DNA from: Streptococcus vestibularis
GTDB taxonomy: Bacteria; Bacillota; Bacilli; Lactobacillales; Streptococcaceae
Direction: 5' to 3'
Length of the DNA: 64,000 nucleotides
Assembly: GCA_010604095.1 (NCBI GenBank)
Contig: JAABLG010000003.1
Coordinates: 124,001 to 188,000 of the forward strand
Below are positions 8,539-18,659 of the stretch, piece after piece (the stretch's first letter is position 1; each line of letters opens with the position of its first letter). The notes beneath the pieces are model-generated. The model did no database searches. It had not been told where the DNA came from and worked only from the letters and a program-made list of their open reading frames with translations. The translations under genes were made by a program, and so were the position numbers.

Positions 8539-10800
8539 TTATTTTGTGTGCCAGATGTCTTTGTCATACTGTTCGATTGTACGGTCAGATGAGAAGAATC
8601 CTGCTTCAGCGATGTTGTAAACAACTTTTTTGTTCCATGCATCTTGATCTTCGTAAGCTGCGTATACTTCTTCTTTCTTGTCGATGTATTCAGCCAAGTC
8701 AATCAATGTCATGAACCAGTCTTTAGAGATAAGTTCTTTGTGGAGACGTTCCAAGCGTTCTTTATCACCAAGTTTAACAAGATCTTCGCTTACGATAAAG
8801 TCAACAGCTGCTTTGATGTTAGCATCTTTTTTGTAGTAATCACGTGATACATAACCTTCTTTTTCGTAAAGGTCGATGATTGTATCAGAGTCTTTACCGA
8901 ACGTGAAGATGTTTTCTGGTCCTACCAATTCAGCAATCTCAACGTTGGCACCGTCCATTGTACCAAGAGTGAGGGCACCGTTAAGCATGAATTTCATGTT
9001 ACCTGTACCTGAAGCTTCTTTAGAAGCCAACGAGATTTGTTCTGAGATATCAGTTGCTGGAATAAGGTGTTCAGCGACTGTAACGTTATAGTTTTCAACC
9101 AAGTGAACGTTGAGGTATTTGCTTACTTCCGGATCATTGTTAATGAGCTCAGAAAGTGACAAGATCAAGTGGATGATGTCTTGTGCAATAACGTAAGCAG
9201 GAGCTGCTTTACCACCAAAGATAATAGTGATTTTACGTTTTGGAAGGTTTCCTTTTTTGATTTCCAAGTATTTGTGGATGACATACAAAGCGTTCATTTG
9301 TTGACGTTTGTATTCGTGGAAACGTTTGATTTGAGTATCAATGATTGAGTTTTCATCAAGATCGATACCTTTGTTGGCTTTAAGATAACGTTTAAGTGAC
9401 AACTTGTTATCATATTTGATTTCAGCCAAACGTTTGTGAACTGCTGGATCATCTGCAAAGGCAGCCAATTTTTCCAATTGTGTTGCGTCAGTAAGGTAAC
9501 CATCACCAATCAATTCTTTGATGTAATCAGCAAGTTCTTGGTTTGAGAATTCCAACCAACGACGGAATGTAATACCGTTTGTTTTGTTGTTGAAGCGTTC
9601 TGGGTAAAGGTCGTAGAATGGTTTCAACTCAGAAGATTTAAGGATTTCTGTGTGAAGTGCTGCTACACCGTTAACGCTTGTAGAGAAGTGGATATCCATG
9701 TGTGCCATGTGAACACGGTTGTCTTTGTCAATGATTTGAACACGTGGATCTTCGAATTTTTCACGAATGATAGCATCCAATTTCTTGATGATAACAACAA
9801 GGTGTGGAACAACTTCTTCAAGGTAGTCAAGAGGCCATTTTTCAAGGGCTTCAGCCAAGATAGTGTGGTTTGTGTAACCAACCATTTTGCTTACGATTGC
9901 TACTGCTTCATCAAATTCAAATCCATGTTTTTCTGTCAAAAGACGGATCAATTCTGGAATTACCATTGATGGGTGAGTATCGTTGATTTGTACGTAAGCG
10001 TAATCTGGAAGGTCGTGAAGGTTAGATCCACGTTCGATAGCTTCGTCAATCAAAAGTTGAGCAGCGTTTGATACCATGAAGTATTGTTGGTAGATACGCA
10101 AGAGCTCACCTTTACGAGTTGAGTCATCAGGGTAAAGGAAAAGTGTCAAGTTCTTTTGGATTTCGTCTTGATCAAAAGTGATTCCTTTATCAATCAAATC
10201 GTAGTCCACACCATTGATGTCAAAGAGGTTAAGGTAGTTCTTAGTTTCTTTCTTATAACCCAAGATATCCAAACGATCCAAACGTGATTTCAATGTGAAG
10301 TTTTTGAATGGAACATCATAAGAGATATCAGTTGGTACCAACCATGATTGATCTTCAATCCAGTAGTTTGGTTCTGCATCTTGTTTGTTATCTTTGAAGA
10401 CTTGTTTGAAAAGACCACAGTGGTAGTTAAGACCAACACCTTCACCGTTGATGCCAAGTGTTGCCATAGAGTCGATGAAACATGAAGCCAAACGACCCAA
10501 ACCACCGTTACCAAGAGATGGTTCTGGTTCAACGTCTTCAACTTCGCTGATTGATTTACCAGCAGCAGCCAATTCAGCTTTAACATCTTTGTAGATACCC
10601 AAGTTGATCAAGTTGTTAGACAAAAGTTTACCAATCAAGAACTCAGCTGAGATATAGTAAACTTTACGTTTGCTATCGTTTTTAGGTTTTGGAGCAGCTG
10701 CTTCTTTTACGAATTCCAACAAAAGGTAGTAGATTTCTTCGTTTGAAAGGTCCTTAAGATTTTTGTTTTTTGCTTCAACATATTGTGTAAATGTAGCCAT
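8539..10800 (-). CDS. glgP: Glycogen/maltodextrin phosphorylase
   Basis: Cytoplasmic alpha-glucan phosphorylase of 753 residues. It releases glucose-1-phosphate from the non-reducing end of maltodextrins or glycogen using pyridoxal phosphate. The GT35 signature with the PLP lysine is visible ([17 protein letters not shown] within TGNMKF), as are the N-terminal [11 protein letters not shown] and [11 protein letters not shown] glucan-binding segments. The gene starts one base after the malQ stop, so the two are cotranscribed and translation is probably coupled. Expression should follow the malQ promoter with its LacI-type operator. It is also called malP in maltose loci. Confidence 0.96.
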   Translation of the reverse strand: MATFTQYVEAKNKNLKDLSNEEIYYLLLEFVKEAAAPKPKNDSKRKVYYISAEFLIGKLLSNNLINLGIYKDVKAELAAAGKSISEVEDVEPEPSLGNGGLGRLASCFIDSMATLGINGEGVGLNYHCGLFKQVFKDNKQDAEPNYWIEDQSWLVPTDISYDVPFKNFTLKSRLDRLDILGYKKETKNYLNLFDINGVDYDLIDKGITFDQDEIQKNLTLFLYPDDSTRKGELLRIYQQYFMVSNAAQLLIDEAIERGSNLHDLPDYAYVQINDTHPSMVIPELIRLLTEKHGFEFDEAVAIVSKMVGYTNHTILAEALEKWPLDYLEEVVPHLVVIIKKLDAIIREKFEDPRVQIIDKDNRVHMAHMDIHFSTSVNGVAALHTEILKSSELKPFYDLYPERFNNKTNGITFRRWLEFSNQELADYIKELIGDGYLTDATQLEKLAAFADDPAVHKRLAEIKYDNKLSLKRYLKANKGIDLDENSIIDTQIKRFHEYKRQQMNALYVIHKYLEIKKGNLPKRKITIIFGGKAAPAYVIAQDIIHLILSLSELINNDPEVSKYLNVHLVENYNVTVAEHLIPATDISEQISLASKEASGTGNMKFMLNGALTLGTMDGANVEIAELVGPENIFTFGKDSDTIIDLYEKEGYVSRDYYKKDANIKAAVDFIVSEDLVKLGDKERLERLHKELISKDWFMTLIDLAEYIDKKEEVYAAYEDQDAWNKKVVYNIAEAGFFSSDRTIEQYDKDIWHTK

Positions 10801-10801
10801 T

Positions 10802-12301
10802 TTAGTTATTACCTCGATTATATCTTTCTGTAATGTCTGTCAAAAATTCTTTCTTATCGACAGTGATTTCACCTGGAAGCATACGCCATTTCCAGTTTTC
10901 ACCAACTGTGTTAGGGAAGTTGGTACGGCTATTTTCAGGTTTATCAAGGATATCCTGCATAGTCGCAATAGCAGTGTCGCTTACTGTTGCAAAGAGTGTG
11001 CGAAGAAGGGCACGTGTGATAGGTTCACCTTGACGGCGGTTGATGTAAGCATCTGTGTAATCACGTTGCTCTTGTGTTAAATTATCGTACCAGCCGTTAA
11101 CCACTTCGTTATCGTGTGTACCTGTATAGGCAACTGAGTGTTGTGTGTAGACGTGTGGAATGTCAATACTGTTTCCAGTTGTATCATAGAAACCAAATTG
11201 TACAATCTTCATTCCAGGATAGCCACAGTCTGCAAGAAGTTGACGTGTCTTATCATCAATATTTCCAAGGTCTTCGGCGATGATGTTAAGGTCACCCAAT
11301 TCTTTTTTAACCACTTTGAAAAGATCGTAACCAGGTCCTGGAACCCATTCACCATTTTCAGCAGTTTCATCTCCACCAGGAATTTCCCAGAAGTCAGAGA
11401 AACCTTTGAAGTGGTCAATACGCAAGTAATCATAAAGTTTGAATGATTCTTGGATACGGAATACCCACCAAGCATAATTTTCAGCTTTGTGTTTATCCCA
11501 AGCGTAGATTGGGTTACCCCAAAGCTGACCAGTAGCTGAGAAGTTATCTGGTGGAACTCCGGCAATGTAACGTGGTTTACACTCTGCATCTAGTTTGAAG
11601 AGATGTGGTTGCGTCCAAACTTCAACACTATCAGCTGAGATGTAAATTGGCATGTCACCAATGATTTGAATACCATTCTCATTGGCATAAGCTTTAAGTT
11701 CAGCCCATTGACTGAAGAATAGGTATTGAACTACTTCGTGATAAGTAATCACTTCAGCAAGTTCCTTACGAAGTTTAGCAAGAGTAGCTTTATCACGTTT
11801 AACAGCTTTTTTATCATCCCAATCTTGAAGAGCTTTGTTATTAAAGTGTTCTTTAATAGCCATAAATTCAGCATAATCAGCTAACCAGTTAGCATTTTTA
11901 GTTTTAAAAGCTTGGAATTTTTTAGCTTCTTTTTTATCTGCCAAGATAGCTTTTACTGCTTTTTCAAGGATTGGACGACGTGCTTCGTACACTTTAGCAT
12001 AGTCAATAAACTCAGGATCTGACCCAAAGTCAGCATCTTTAACATCAGCTTTAGTTAAAAATTTGTCACGAATAAGGAAATCCAAATCGATAAAGTGTGT
12101 ATTTCCTGCTACCGCTGAGAATGATTGGTAAGGTGAGTCCCCATAACTTGTTGTAGTAAGTGGCAAAATCTGCCAGTAAGTTTGTTTTGTCTCTTTTAAG
12201 AAATCAACAAAGTCATAGGCTGCTTGACCGAAAGAACCGATCCCGTAGTCACCTGGTAGTGATGTGATGTGCATCAAAACACCGCTTGCTCGTTTGTTCA
12301 T
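10802..12301 (-). CDS. malQ: 4-alpha-glucanotransferase (amylomaltase)
   Basis: GH77 enzyme of 499 residues that disproportionates maltodextrins, releasing glucose and making longer chains for the phosphorylase. Family features are visible: N-terminal [17 protein letters not shown], the catalytic aspartate in LRIDHFKGF, the acid/base glutamate in IIAEDLG and the TGTHDNEV motif. It is the first gene of the malQ-glgP operon. The promoter is textbook (TTGACT-17-TATAAT), with a palindromic LacI-family operator filling the spacer. Together with MalX-MalC-MalD-MsmK and the pullulanase it forms a complete route from extracellular alpha-glucan to glycolysis. Confidence 0.97.
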   Translation of the reverse strand: MNKRASGVLMHITSLPGDYGIGSFGQAAYDFVDFLKETKQTYWQILPLTTTSYGDSPYQSFSAVAGNTHFIDLDFLIRDKFLTKADVKDADFGSDPEFIDYAKVYEARRPILEKAVKAILADKKEAKKFQAFKTKNANWLADYAEFMAIKEHFNNKALQDWDDKKAVKRDKATLAKLRKELAEVITYHEVVQYLFFSQWAELKAYANENGIQIIGDMPIYISADSVEVWTQPHLFKLDAECKPRYIAGVPPDNFSATGQLWGNPIYAWDKHKAENYAWWVFRIQESFKLYDYLRIDHFKGFSDFWEIPGGDETAENGEWVPGPGYDLFKVVKKELGDLNIIAEDLGNIDDKTRQLLADCGYPGMKIVQFGFYDTTGNSIDIPHVYTQHSVAYTGTHDNEVVNGWYDNLTQEQRDYTDAYINRRQGEPITRALLRTLFATVSDTAIATMQDILDKPENSRTNFPNTVGENWKWRMLPGEITVDKKEFLTDITERYNRGNN

Positions 12302-12334
12302 AAAGTTTACCTCAAATTATTTTTTACACTTATG

Positions 12335-12363
12335 ATTATAATGCAAACGCTTGCATAAGTCAA
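12335..12363 (-). promoter_or_regulatory. malQ-glgP promoter with MalR/CcpA-type operator in the spacer
   Basis: On the minus strand -35 TTGACT (12358-12363) and -10 TATAAT (12335-12340) are 17 bases apart. The spacer holds the near-palindrome ATGCAA-ACGC-TTGCAT (12341-12356), a LacI-family operator that also fits the cre pattern TGNAARCGNNNNCA. Binding would block RNA polymerase directly. Confidence 0.85.
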
Positions 12364-12551
12364 GAGTTTTTAACAAAAAAATGGGATTTTTTTATATTTT
12401 TTTTGAATGAATGTTCGTGAAATAAACGCTTTCATATCTAAATTATAGCTTTTTTAGATACACAGGCTCTTAGTTTTCTGAAAAATACGTCAACTTCGAA
12501 TATAAAAAATAGTCGGAACTAGTTCTGTCTAACCATTTTTTTATGATCCTT

Positions 12552-13553
12552 TTATATAGATGTTACACTTTCTCTTTCAATGAGATGGAAGGGAATAGTT
12601 ACTTTCTGAGGCTTAGTATTTTCATCTTTCAGGATAGCAACTAATTTGCGAACACTTTCTTTTCCCAGTTCCTGAATGTTAATGTCATAGGTTGTTAAGA
12701 AAGGATGCATGATTTCTGCAAACGAAGAATTGTTAATGGAGATAATAGAATAATCTTTCGGAATCTTTATTCCTTGATTGTTTACCCATTGGATAAGCCG
12801 AAGGGCAACAAGATCATCTTTAACAACCAATGCTGTAGGTAGAAAAGTTCGCAAGTGCTTTTTAAACGAATCAATCGTCTGAGATGAGAAAACAAGTTCA
12901 GGTAAGCTTTCTATATGCAACTCACTAACAGCATCTTTATAACCTTGATAACGCTCTTGGCCTACCTGACCAAAAAGATCATCAGTGACAAAGCCAATGG
13001 TTTGGTGACCTCTTGAATTTAGATAAAAAACTGCTTCTTGACCTATTGCCTTGTTATCATTATCAATATAAGTGACTTTATTGGTATTATCCACTGCTGC
13101 TCCAATTACTACAAAAGGTACTTTTTCTTTTAAGAGATAATCTTTAACAGGATCTTTTGTTTCTGAATAGAGGATGATAAATCCATCTGCACGTTTTTGA
13201 CGATGCATCAGTTTAACCTGCTTAACCAATTCATCTAAAGTTGCTCCTGTAGCGATGCTGACAACCTGAGAATTACAACTAGCTTCTTCGTTAATCGCTG
13301 TTAGAATTTCCATATAGAAGGGTTGGCTAATATTTTCACGATTTGTTAAAGGCGGGAGTATAACACCTAAACTGTGTGTTAAGCCAGTCGCTAATACTTG
13401 CGCAGCTATGTTAGGAACATACCCTAATTCATCCATAGCCGCTCTGACTTTAATCTTGGTTTCTTCTGAAATAGCCGGATTATCTTTTAACGTTCGACTC
13501 ACTGTCGAAGGGCTGACACCAGCCTTCTTGGCAACATCCTTAATTGTAGCCAT
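12552..13553 (-). CDS. malR: Maltose operon repressor MalR (LacI family)
   Basis: DNA-binding regulator of 333 residues. The N-terminal LacI helix-turn-helix is clear (TIKDVAKKAGVSPSTVSRTL, residues 3-22), followed by the hinge region (GYVPNIAAQVL) and a periplasmic-binding-protein-like effector domain to the C-terminus. It is divergent from malX and faces away from malQ-glgP, and LacI-type operators occur at the malQ, malX and pulA promoters. This makes it the maltose/maltodextrin regulator. Its own start lies about 220 bases from malX, and an operator between the promoters may also autoregulate it. CcpA, not encoded in this window, would recognise very similar sites. Confidence 0.93.
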   Translation of the reverse strand: MATIKDVAKKAGVSPSTVSRTLKDNPAISEETKIKVRAAMDELGYVPNIAAQVLATGLTHSLGVILPPLTNRENISQPFYMEILTAINEEASCNSQVVSIATGATLDELVKQVKLMHRQKRADGFIILYSETKDPVKDYLLKEKVPFVVIGAAVDNTNKVTYIDNDNKAIGQEAVFYLNSRGHQTIGFVTDDLFGQVGQERYQGYKDAVSELHIESLPELVFSSQTIDSFKKHLRTFLPTALVVKDDLVALRLIQWVNNQGIKIPKDYSIISINNSSFAEIMHPFLTTYDINIQELGKESVRKLVAILKDENTKPQKVTIPFHLIERESVTSI

Positions 13554-13632
13554 GTATATCCCTCTCGTTTCTATTCATAATCTAATTTGCTGAGGTGGGA
13601 GAATTACCCAATATAATTACTATCAAGGTAAT

Positions 13633-13660
13633 ATTATAGCATTTAAGCAGAGAACTTCAA
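13633..13660 (-). promoter_or_regulatory. Putative malR promoter
   Basis: Minus strand -35 TTGAAG (13655-13660) and -10 TATAAT (13633-13638), spacing 16. The palindromic operator at 13664-13685 lies just upstream of the -35. Confidence 0.5.
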
Positions 13661-13663
13661 GTA

Positions 13664-13685
13664 TTTTTGCAAGCGATTGCAAAAA
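13664..13685. promoter_or_regulatory. Palindromic cre/MalR operator between malR and malX
   Basis: TTTTTGCAA-GCGA-TTGCAAAAA is a perfect 9-bp inverted repeat around four bases, and it satisfies the cre pattern TGNAARCGNNNNCA. It lies between the divergent malR and malX promoters, 24 bases upstream of the malX -35. Confidence 0.75.
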
Positions 13686-13708
13686 ATTAATTTTTTTAAA
13701 CAAATCAC

Positions 13709-13737
13709 TTGACAGAAAGTGAAAACGGTTGCATAAT
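13709..13737 (+). promoter_or_regulatory. malX promoter with overlapping operator
   Basis: TTGACA (13709-13714), 17 bases, CATAAT (13732-13737). The sequence GAAAACGGTTGCATAA at 13721-13736 is an operator of the same kind as at pulA and covers the -10 element. Confidence 0.8.
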
Positions 13738-13771
13738 GTATCAGTAAACTAATTTTTTGGAGGAATTCGAA

Positions 13772-15019
13772 ATGAAAAAATGGCAAAAAGTGCTACTTGG
13801 TAGTGCAGGATTACTAGTTGCTGGATCGCTCTTGGTAGCTTGTGGGTCTAACTCAAGCAAGAGTTCAAGCTCAGATAGTAAGACTTTGAAACTTTGGGTA
13901 CCAACAGGTGCTAAGAAGTCATACAAAGACACAGTCGCACAATTTGAAAAGAAATCTGGCTATAAAGTTGACATGGTTGAAATGGAAGATCCAAATGCTC
14001 AAGAAAACTTGACTAAGGATGCTTCTACTGCTGCAGATGTCTTCTCACTTCCACATGACCAACTCGGTAAATTGGTAGACGCTGGAGCTATCCAAGAAAT
14101 CCCAGAGCAATACTCAAAAGAAATTGCTGAGCAAGATACTGAGCAAGCTGCCGTAGGTGCTCAATACAAAGGTAAAACTTATGCCTTCCCATACGGTATC
14201 GAAACACAAGTTACATACTACAATAAATCTAAACTTAACGAAGAAGATGTTAAATCATATGAAACAATCACTTCTAAAGCAAAATTTGGTAGCAACTTGA
14301 AAGAAGTTAATGCTTATGTAACTGGTCCTCTCTTCCTTTCAGTTGGTGACACACTCTTTGGTCAAAATGGTGAAGATGTTAAAGGGACTAACTGGGGCAA
14401 TGAAGCTGGTGTGAACGTTCTTAAATTCATCGCAGCTCAAAAAGACAACAAAGGATTTGTTAATGTTGATTCAGCTAACATGATGGCTAAATTCGAAGAT
14501 GGTTCTGTTGATGCTTTCCAATCAGGACCATGGGACTACGCTGCAGCTGCTAAAGCTGTCGGTAAAGACAATCTTGGTGTTGCTGTTTACCCAACAGTTA
14601 ATATCGGTGGTCAAGACGTTCAACAAAAAGCCTTCATGGGTGTAAAACTTTACGCAGTTAACCAAACACCATCTAAAGGTAACGCTGAACGTATTGCCGC
14701 TTCTTACCAATTGGCACAAGCTTTGACAAGCAAAGACAGTCAAAATAACCAATTCACTACTGAATCACGTCATATCATCCCAGCTAACAAAGAAGTTCAA
14801 GCTTCTGAAGCCGTTCAAAAGGATGCTCTTGCACAAGCTGTCATTACGATGGGTTCATCTGACCAATACACAACTGTTATGCCTAAGCTTAGTCAAATGT
14901 CAGTCTTCTGGACTGAAAGTGCTGCTCTTATGAGTGACGCTTATAATGGTAAAATCAAGGAAGACCAATTCCTTACTAAATTACAACAGTTTGATAAAGA
15001 TTTGGCAGCGGCTAAATAA
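13772..15019 (+). CDS. malX: Maltose/maltodextrin-binding lipoprotein MalX
   Basis: Extracellular substrate-binding lipoprotein of the maltodextrin ABC importer. The start is the ATG at 13772, 7 bases after GGAGGA; an in-frame TTG at 13757 would put that ribosome site inside the gene. The mature part begins after a lipoprotein signal, with lipobox LVAC around residues 20-23, then a Ser-rich linker and a family 1 solute-binding fold (LKLWVPTGAKKSYKDTV onward). It heads the malX-malC-malD-msmK operon. A hairpin between malX and the first permease gene could favour production of the binding protein over the rest of the transporter. Confidence 0.95.
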   Translation: MKKWQKVLLGSAGLLVAGSLLVACGSNSSKSSSSDSKTLKLWVPTGAKKSYKDTVAQFEKKSGYKVDMVEMEDPNAQENLTKDASTAADVFSLPHDQLGKLVDAGAIQEIPEQYSKEIAEQDTEQAAVGAQYKGKTYAFPYGIETQVTYYNKSKLNEEDVKSYETITSKAKFGSNLKEVNAYVTGPLFLSVGDTLFGQNGEDVKGTNWGNEAGVNVLKFIAAQKDNKGFVNVDSANMMAKFEDGSVDAFQSGPWDYAAAAKAVGKDNLGVAVYPTVNIGGQDVQQKAFMGVKLYAVNQTPSKGNAERIAASYQLAQALTSKDSQNNQFTTESRHIIPANKEVQASEAVQKDALAQAVITMGSSDQYTTVMPKLSQMSVFWTESAALMSDAYNGKIKEDQFLTKLQQFDKDLAAAK

Positions 15020-15040
15020 GAAACATACAAATGAGATGGT

Positions 15041-15070
15041 AAAGAGGCAGGTGAAGGTCCTAGCCTCTTT
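15041..15070 (+). terminator. Hairpin between malX and malC (partial terminator or mRNA stabiliser)
   Basis: Perfect AAAGAGGC / GCCTCTTT stem. The T-tract after it is short, so readthrough is expected. Such a hairpin after a binding-protein gene usually raises its level relative to the permease genes. Confidence 0.6.
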
Positions 15071-15132
15071 GTCTATGACTTATAGACAAAATAAAAACAT
15101 CACTAATCATACATTTATCTGAGGAGATATCT

Positions 15133-16491
15133 ATGTCACAAACAATCTACGACACAACTCCTATGCGCCAGGTCTTCAAAGAGGGTACATGGGATGTCAA
15201 ATTATCCTTTCTGGTAATGGGATTGGCAAACTTGGTCAACAAACAGTTCACCAAGGGATTGCTCTTCCTCCTCTCTGAGATTGCCTTTTTAGCGGCATTC
15301 GTCATCCAAATTATCCCAGCTCTTCAAGGCATGATAACCTTGGGTACTCAAGAACAGGGTGAAGCCATTAAAGAAGTTAATGGTATCAAGCTAACTGTGC
15401 AAGTTGCTGGAGATAACTCGATGCTCATGTTGATTTTTGGTCTTGCTTCAGTAATCTTCTGTGCAGTCTTTGCTTATATTTACTGGTGTAACCTTAAAAG
15501 TGCTCGCCATCTCATGGCTCTTAAGCAATCAGGTCGTAAGGTACCTAACTTTATTGAAGACTTTAAGACCTTGGCCGATGGTCGCTTCCATATGGGGCTA
15601 ATGTCTATCCCATTGATTGGTGTTTTGCTCTTCACCATCTTGCCTTTGATCTACATGATTTGTTTGGCCTTTACAAACTTTGACCACAATCACCCAGCTC
15701 CTAAATCACTTTTCGACTGGGTTGGCTTTGCAAGTTTTGGTGAAGTCCTACAAGGTCGTATGGCTGGTACTTTCTTCCCACTTTTGACTTGGACCTTGAT
15801 TTGGGCGGTTGCCGCAACAGCAACTACTTTCTTCTTCGGTATTGTCCTTGCCCTCTTGCTTAACACTAAGGGGCTAAAATTCAAGAAAGTTTGGCGTACG
15901 CTCTTCGTTATTACTATCGCTGTTCCCCAGTTCGTATCACTTCTTTTGATGCGTAACTTCCTTAATGACCACGGTCCTTTGAATGGTTTGCTTCAAACCT
16001 TGCATCTTACAAGTGGTCCGATTCCATTCTTGACTGATCCAGTTTGGGCTAAGTTCTCTATTATCTTTGTTAATATGTGGATTGGTATTCCATTCACAAT
16101 GTTGGTCGCAACTGGTATCATCATGAACTTGCCAACTGAGCAGATTGAAGCAGCTGAAATTGATGGAGCAAGCAAGTTCCAAATCTTCAAGAGCATCACT
16201 TTCCCACAAATTCTCTTGATTATGGCGCCATCTTTGATTCAACAATTCATCGGTAATATCAATAACTTCAACGTTATCTACTTCCTTACTGGTGGTGGAC
16301 CTACTAATTCTGAATACTATCAAGCGGGTTCAACTGACCTCTTGGTAACTTGGCTCTACAAACTGACTGTTAGCGCTAAAGACTACAACTTGGCATCTGT
16401 TATCGGTATCTTGATTTTCGCCATCTCTGCAACATTCAGTCTCTTGGCCTACACAAGATCATCTTCATTCAAGGAAGGGGCTGCTAAATAA
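15133..16491 (+). CDS. malC: Maltodextrin ABC transporter permease MalC (MalF type)
   Basis: Integral membrane permease of 452 residues, MalF-type. The N-terminal part contains extra membrane segments and an extended loop, as in streptococcal MalC. The C-terminal BPD transport domain carries the EAA loop EAAEIDGASKFQIFKSITFP, which contacts the ATPase. GAGGAGA precedes the ATG. Its TAA overlaps the first base of the malD ATG, so the two subunits are translationally coupled. It forms the channel with MalD and is fed by MalX. Confidence 0.94.
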   Translation: MSQTIYDTTPMRQVFKEGTWDVKLSFLVMGLANLVNKQFTKGLLFLLSEIAFLAAFVIQIIPALQGMITLGTQEQGEAIKEVNGIKLTVQVAGDNSMLMLIFGLASVIFCAVFAYIYWCNLKSARHLMALKQSGRKVPNFIEDFKTLADGRFHMGLMSIPLIGVLLFTILPLIYMICLAFTNFDHNHPAPKSLFDWVGFASFGEVLQGRMAGTFFPLLTWTLIWAVAATATTFFFGIVLALLLNTKGLKFKKVWRTLFVITIAVPQFVSLLLMRNFLNDHGPLNGLLQTLHLTSGPIPFLTDPVWAKFSIIFVNMWIGIPFTMLVATGIIMNLPTEQIEAAEIDGASKFQIFKSITFPQILLIMAPSLIQQFIGNINNFNVIYFLTGGGPTNSEYYQAGSTDLLVTWLYKLTVSAKDYNLASVIGILIFAISATFSLLAYTRSSSFKEGAAK

Positions 16492-17327
16492 TGAAACGTA
16501 AGAAAAATCTTTACCTAACTGGTACTTATATCCTATTGACAGTTCTAGCTGTCATCTGGTTGATTCCGATTCTCTGGATCTTCCTTACAAGTTTCCGTGG
16601 TGAAGGAGCTAATGCGGTACCATACTTCTTCCCTAAGACTTATACTCTTAATAACTACATCAAACTCTTTACCAGCGATGCTTATCCATTTGGAAAATGG
16701 TTCATCAATACCTTCATCGTTGCCACATGTACATGTATCCTCTCAACTTTGATTACCGTTGGGATGGCCTATTCACTTAGCCGTATTAAATTCAAACACA
16801 GAAATGGCTTCTTGAAATTGGCACTTGTGCTTAACATGTTCCCTGGTTTCATGTCAATGATTGCGGTCTACTACATTTTGAAAGCACTCAATTTGACACA
16901 AACCTTGACATCTTTGGTTCTGGTTTATTCTGCTGGGGCAGCACTTGGTTTCTACATTGCGAAAGGTTTCTTTGATACCATTCCTTACTCATTGGATGAA
17001 TCAGCAATGATTGACGGTGCAACTCGTCTTCAAATCTTCACTAAGATTACCTTGCCACTGTCTAAACCAATTATCGTCTATACTGCTCTCATGGCCTTCA
17101 TGGGACCTTGGGTAGACTTCATCTTTGCATCTGTTATCCTCGGTGACGTTAAAGATAAATATACTGTTGCCCTTGGACTCTATCAAATGCTTAACCAAGA
17201 CGCTATCAATGAATGGTTCCTTCCATTTACCGCAGGTGCTATTATCATCGCCATCCCAATCACCCTTCTCTTTATCTTCATGCAGAAATACTATGTTGAA
17301 GGTGTAACCGGCGGATCAGTTAAATAA
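16491..17327 (+). CDS. malD: Maltodextrin ABC transporter permease MalD (MalG type)
   Basis: Second permease subunit, 278 residues, MalG-type, with six predicted membrane segments. The EAA loop reads DESAMIDGATRLQIFTKITL. The C-terminus (YYVEGVTGGSVK) is typical of MalG, where it reaches toward the substrate path. The start codon overlaps the malC stop by one base. Its stop is followed 15 bases later by the ATPase gene. Confidence 0.95.
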   Translation: MKRKKNLYLTGTYILLTVLAVIWLIPILWIFLTSFRGEGANAVPYFFPKTYTLNNYIKLFTSDAYPFGKWFINTFIVATCTCILSTLITVGMAYSLSRIKFKHRNGFLKLALVLNMFPGFMSMIAVYYILKALNLTQTLTSLVLVYSAGAALGFYIAKGFFDTIPYSLDESAMIDGATRLQIFTKITLPLSKPIIVYTALMAFMGPWVDFIFASVILGDVKDKYTVALGLYQMLNQDAINEWFLPFTAGAIIIAIPITLLFIFMQKYYVEGVTGGSVK

Positions 17328-17342
17328 TAAAGGATAAATGAT

Positions 17343-18479
17343 ATGACAACTCTTAAACTGGATAAAATTTACAAAAAATACCCAAATGCAACTCACTACT
17401 CTGTCGAAGATTTTAGTATCGACATTAAAGACAAGGAATTCATCGTTTTCGTAGGGCCTTCAGGATGTGGTAAATCTACAACTCTCCGTATGGTTGCTGG
17501 ACTTGAAGAAATCACAGAAGGTAAACTCTATATTGATGGTGAAGTGGTTAATGACAAATCACCAAAAGACCGTGACATTGCCATGGTATTCCAAAACTAC
17601 GCCCTTTACCCACACATGACTGTTTATGAAAATATGGCCTTTGGTCTTAAACTTCGTAAATATAAAAAAGACGATATCGACAAACGTGTGCGTGAAGCTG
17701 CTGCTAGCCTTGGTTTGACTGAGTTCTTAGATCGTAAGCCGGCAGACCTTTCTGGTGGTCAACGTCAGCGTGTAGCTATGGGACGTGCCATCGTTCGTGA
17801 TGCTAAAGTCTTCCTCATGGATGAGCCTCTTTCAAACTTAGATGCTAAGCTTCGTGTTACCATGCGTGCCGAAATTGCTAAAATCACTCGTAATATTGGG
17901 GCAACTACCATCTACGTAACCCACGACCAAACAGAAGCCATGACCCTTGCTGACCGTATCGTTATCATGAGTTCTACTAAGAACCCTGATGGTTCTGGTA
18001 CTATCGGTCGTATCGAGCAAATTGGTACACCTCAAGAACTTTATAATGAGCCAGCCAATAAATTTGTTGCCGGATTTATCGGAAGTCCTGCTATGAACTT
18101 CTTCAATGTCAAAGTTGATGGCAACCGTATCACTAACTCTGAAGGCTTGGATATTGCAATTTCTGAAGGTCAAGCTAAAATTTTGAAAGAAACTGGTTAT
18201 CAAGGTAAAGAAGTTATCTTTGGTATCCGTCCTGAAGATGTTTCAAGCCGTCCAATCGTTCAAGAAGTATATCCAGATGCCAATGTTGATGCTGAAGTCG
18301 TTGTTTCAGAGCTCCTCGGTGCAGAAACAATGCTTTACCTAAAACTTGGAGAAACTGAATTTGCTGCTCGTGTTGATGCGCGTGACTTCCACAATCCAGG
18401 TGAAAAAGTTAACCTTACTTTCAACGTTGCTAAAGGTCACTTCTTCGACGCTGAAACAGAAAAACGTATCAGCTTGTAA
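17343..18479 (+). CDS. msmK: Sugar ABC transporter ATP-binding protein MsmK/MalK
   Basis: ATPase of 378 residues for CUT1 sugar importers. Motifs: Walker A GPSGCGKST, Q-loop MVFQNYALYPHM, signature LSGGQRQR, Walker B VFLMDEPLSNLDA and H-loop YVTHDQTEA. The C-terminal TOBE/OB regulatory region (about 240-378) is present. It is the last gene of the mal operon and has a strong terminator. In streptococci one MsmK-type ATPase can serve several sugar transporters; whether this one is shared cannot be told from the window. The name malK is equally usable. Confidence 0.93.
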   Translation: MTTLKLDKIYKKYPNATHYSVEDFSIDIKDKEFIVFVGPSGCGKSTTLRMVAGLEEITEGKLYIDGEVVNDKSPKDRDIAMVFQNYALYPHMTVYENMAFGLKLRKYKKDDIDKRVREAAASLGLTEFLDRKPADLSGGQRQRVAMGRAIVRDAKVFLMDEPLSNLDAKLRVTMRAEIAKITRNIGATTIYVTHDQTEAMTLADRIVIMSSTKNPDGSGTIGRIEQIGTPQELYNEPANKFVAGFIGSPAMNFFNVKVDGNRITNSEGLDIAISEGQAKILKETGYQGKEVIFGIRPEDVSSRPIVQEVYPDANVDAEVVVSELLGAETMLYLKLGETEFAARVDARDFHNPGEKVNLTFNVAKGHFFDAETEKRISL

Positions 18480-18483
18480 GCAC

Positions 18484-18513
18484 AAAAAATCAGCCTTCCT
18501 GAGCTGATTTTTT
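18484..18513 (+). terminator. Terminator of the mal operon
   Basis: Perfect AAAAAATCAGC / GCTGATTTTTT stem just past the msmK stop. The A/T flanks make it potentially bidirectional. Confidence 0.9.
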
Positions 18514-18583
18514 GTATGGCTTGATCAAACTACCTTTTAACTTTTACTTCCTGATACTCACTAACCATAACTCTATCAATCTA

Positions 18584-18592
18584 TGATATAAT
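18584..18592 (+). promoter_or_regulatory. Promoter of the Fst-type toxin RNA
   Basis: TG-A-TATAAT extended -10 at 18584-18592. Transcription would begin near 18599 and run to the terminator at 18739-18780, an RNA of about 180 bases. Confidence 0.65.
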
Positions 18593-18601
18593 AGCCCTTG
18601 G

Positions 18602-18630
18602 CACCTCGACACCGCCTACGAAGGGAGGTG
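18602..18630 (+). promoter_or_regulatory. 5' stem hiding the toxin ribosome site
   Basis: CACCTC at 18602-18607 is complementary to GAGGTG at 18625-18630, which is the Shine-Dalgarno sequence of the toxin. A 5' hairpin that sequesters the ribosome site is a known feature of the par(pAD1) RNA I family. Confidence 0.65.
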
Positions 18631-18633
18631 AAT

Positions 18634-18659
18634 TTGCCTATGATGGATTTACTATTCAA
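18634..18659 (+). repeat. Direct repeat DRa of the Fst-type locus
   Basis: TTGCCTATGAT, four bases, TTACTATTCAA. The same two blocks recur at 18782-18809 beyond the terminator. In par(pAD1) the paired DRa and DRb repeats are where antitoxin RNA II pairs with toxin RNA I over the start codon, as here. Confidence 0.75.

Noticed and set aside
13757..13771. TTG start five codons upstream for malX
   Set aside because: It would place the GGAGGA ribosome site inside the coding region; the ATG at 13772 has ideal spacing.
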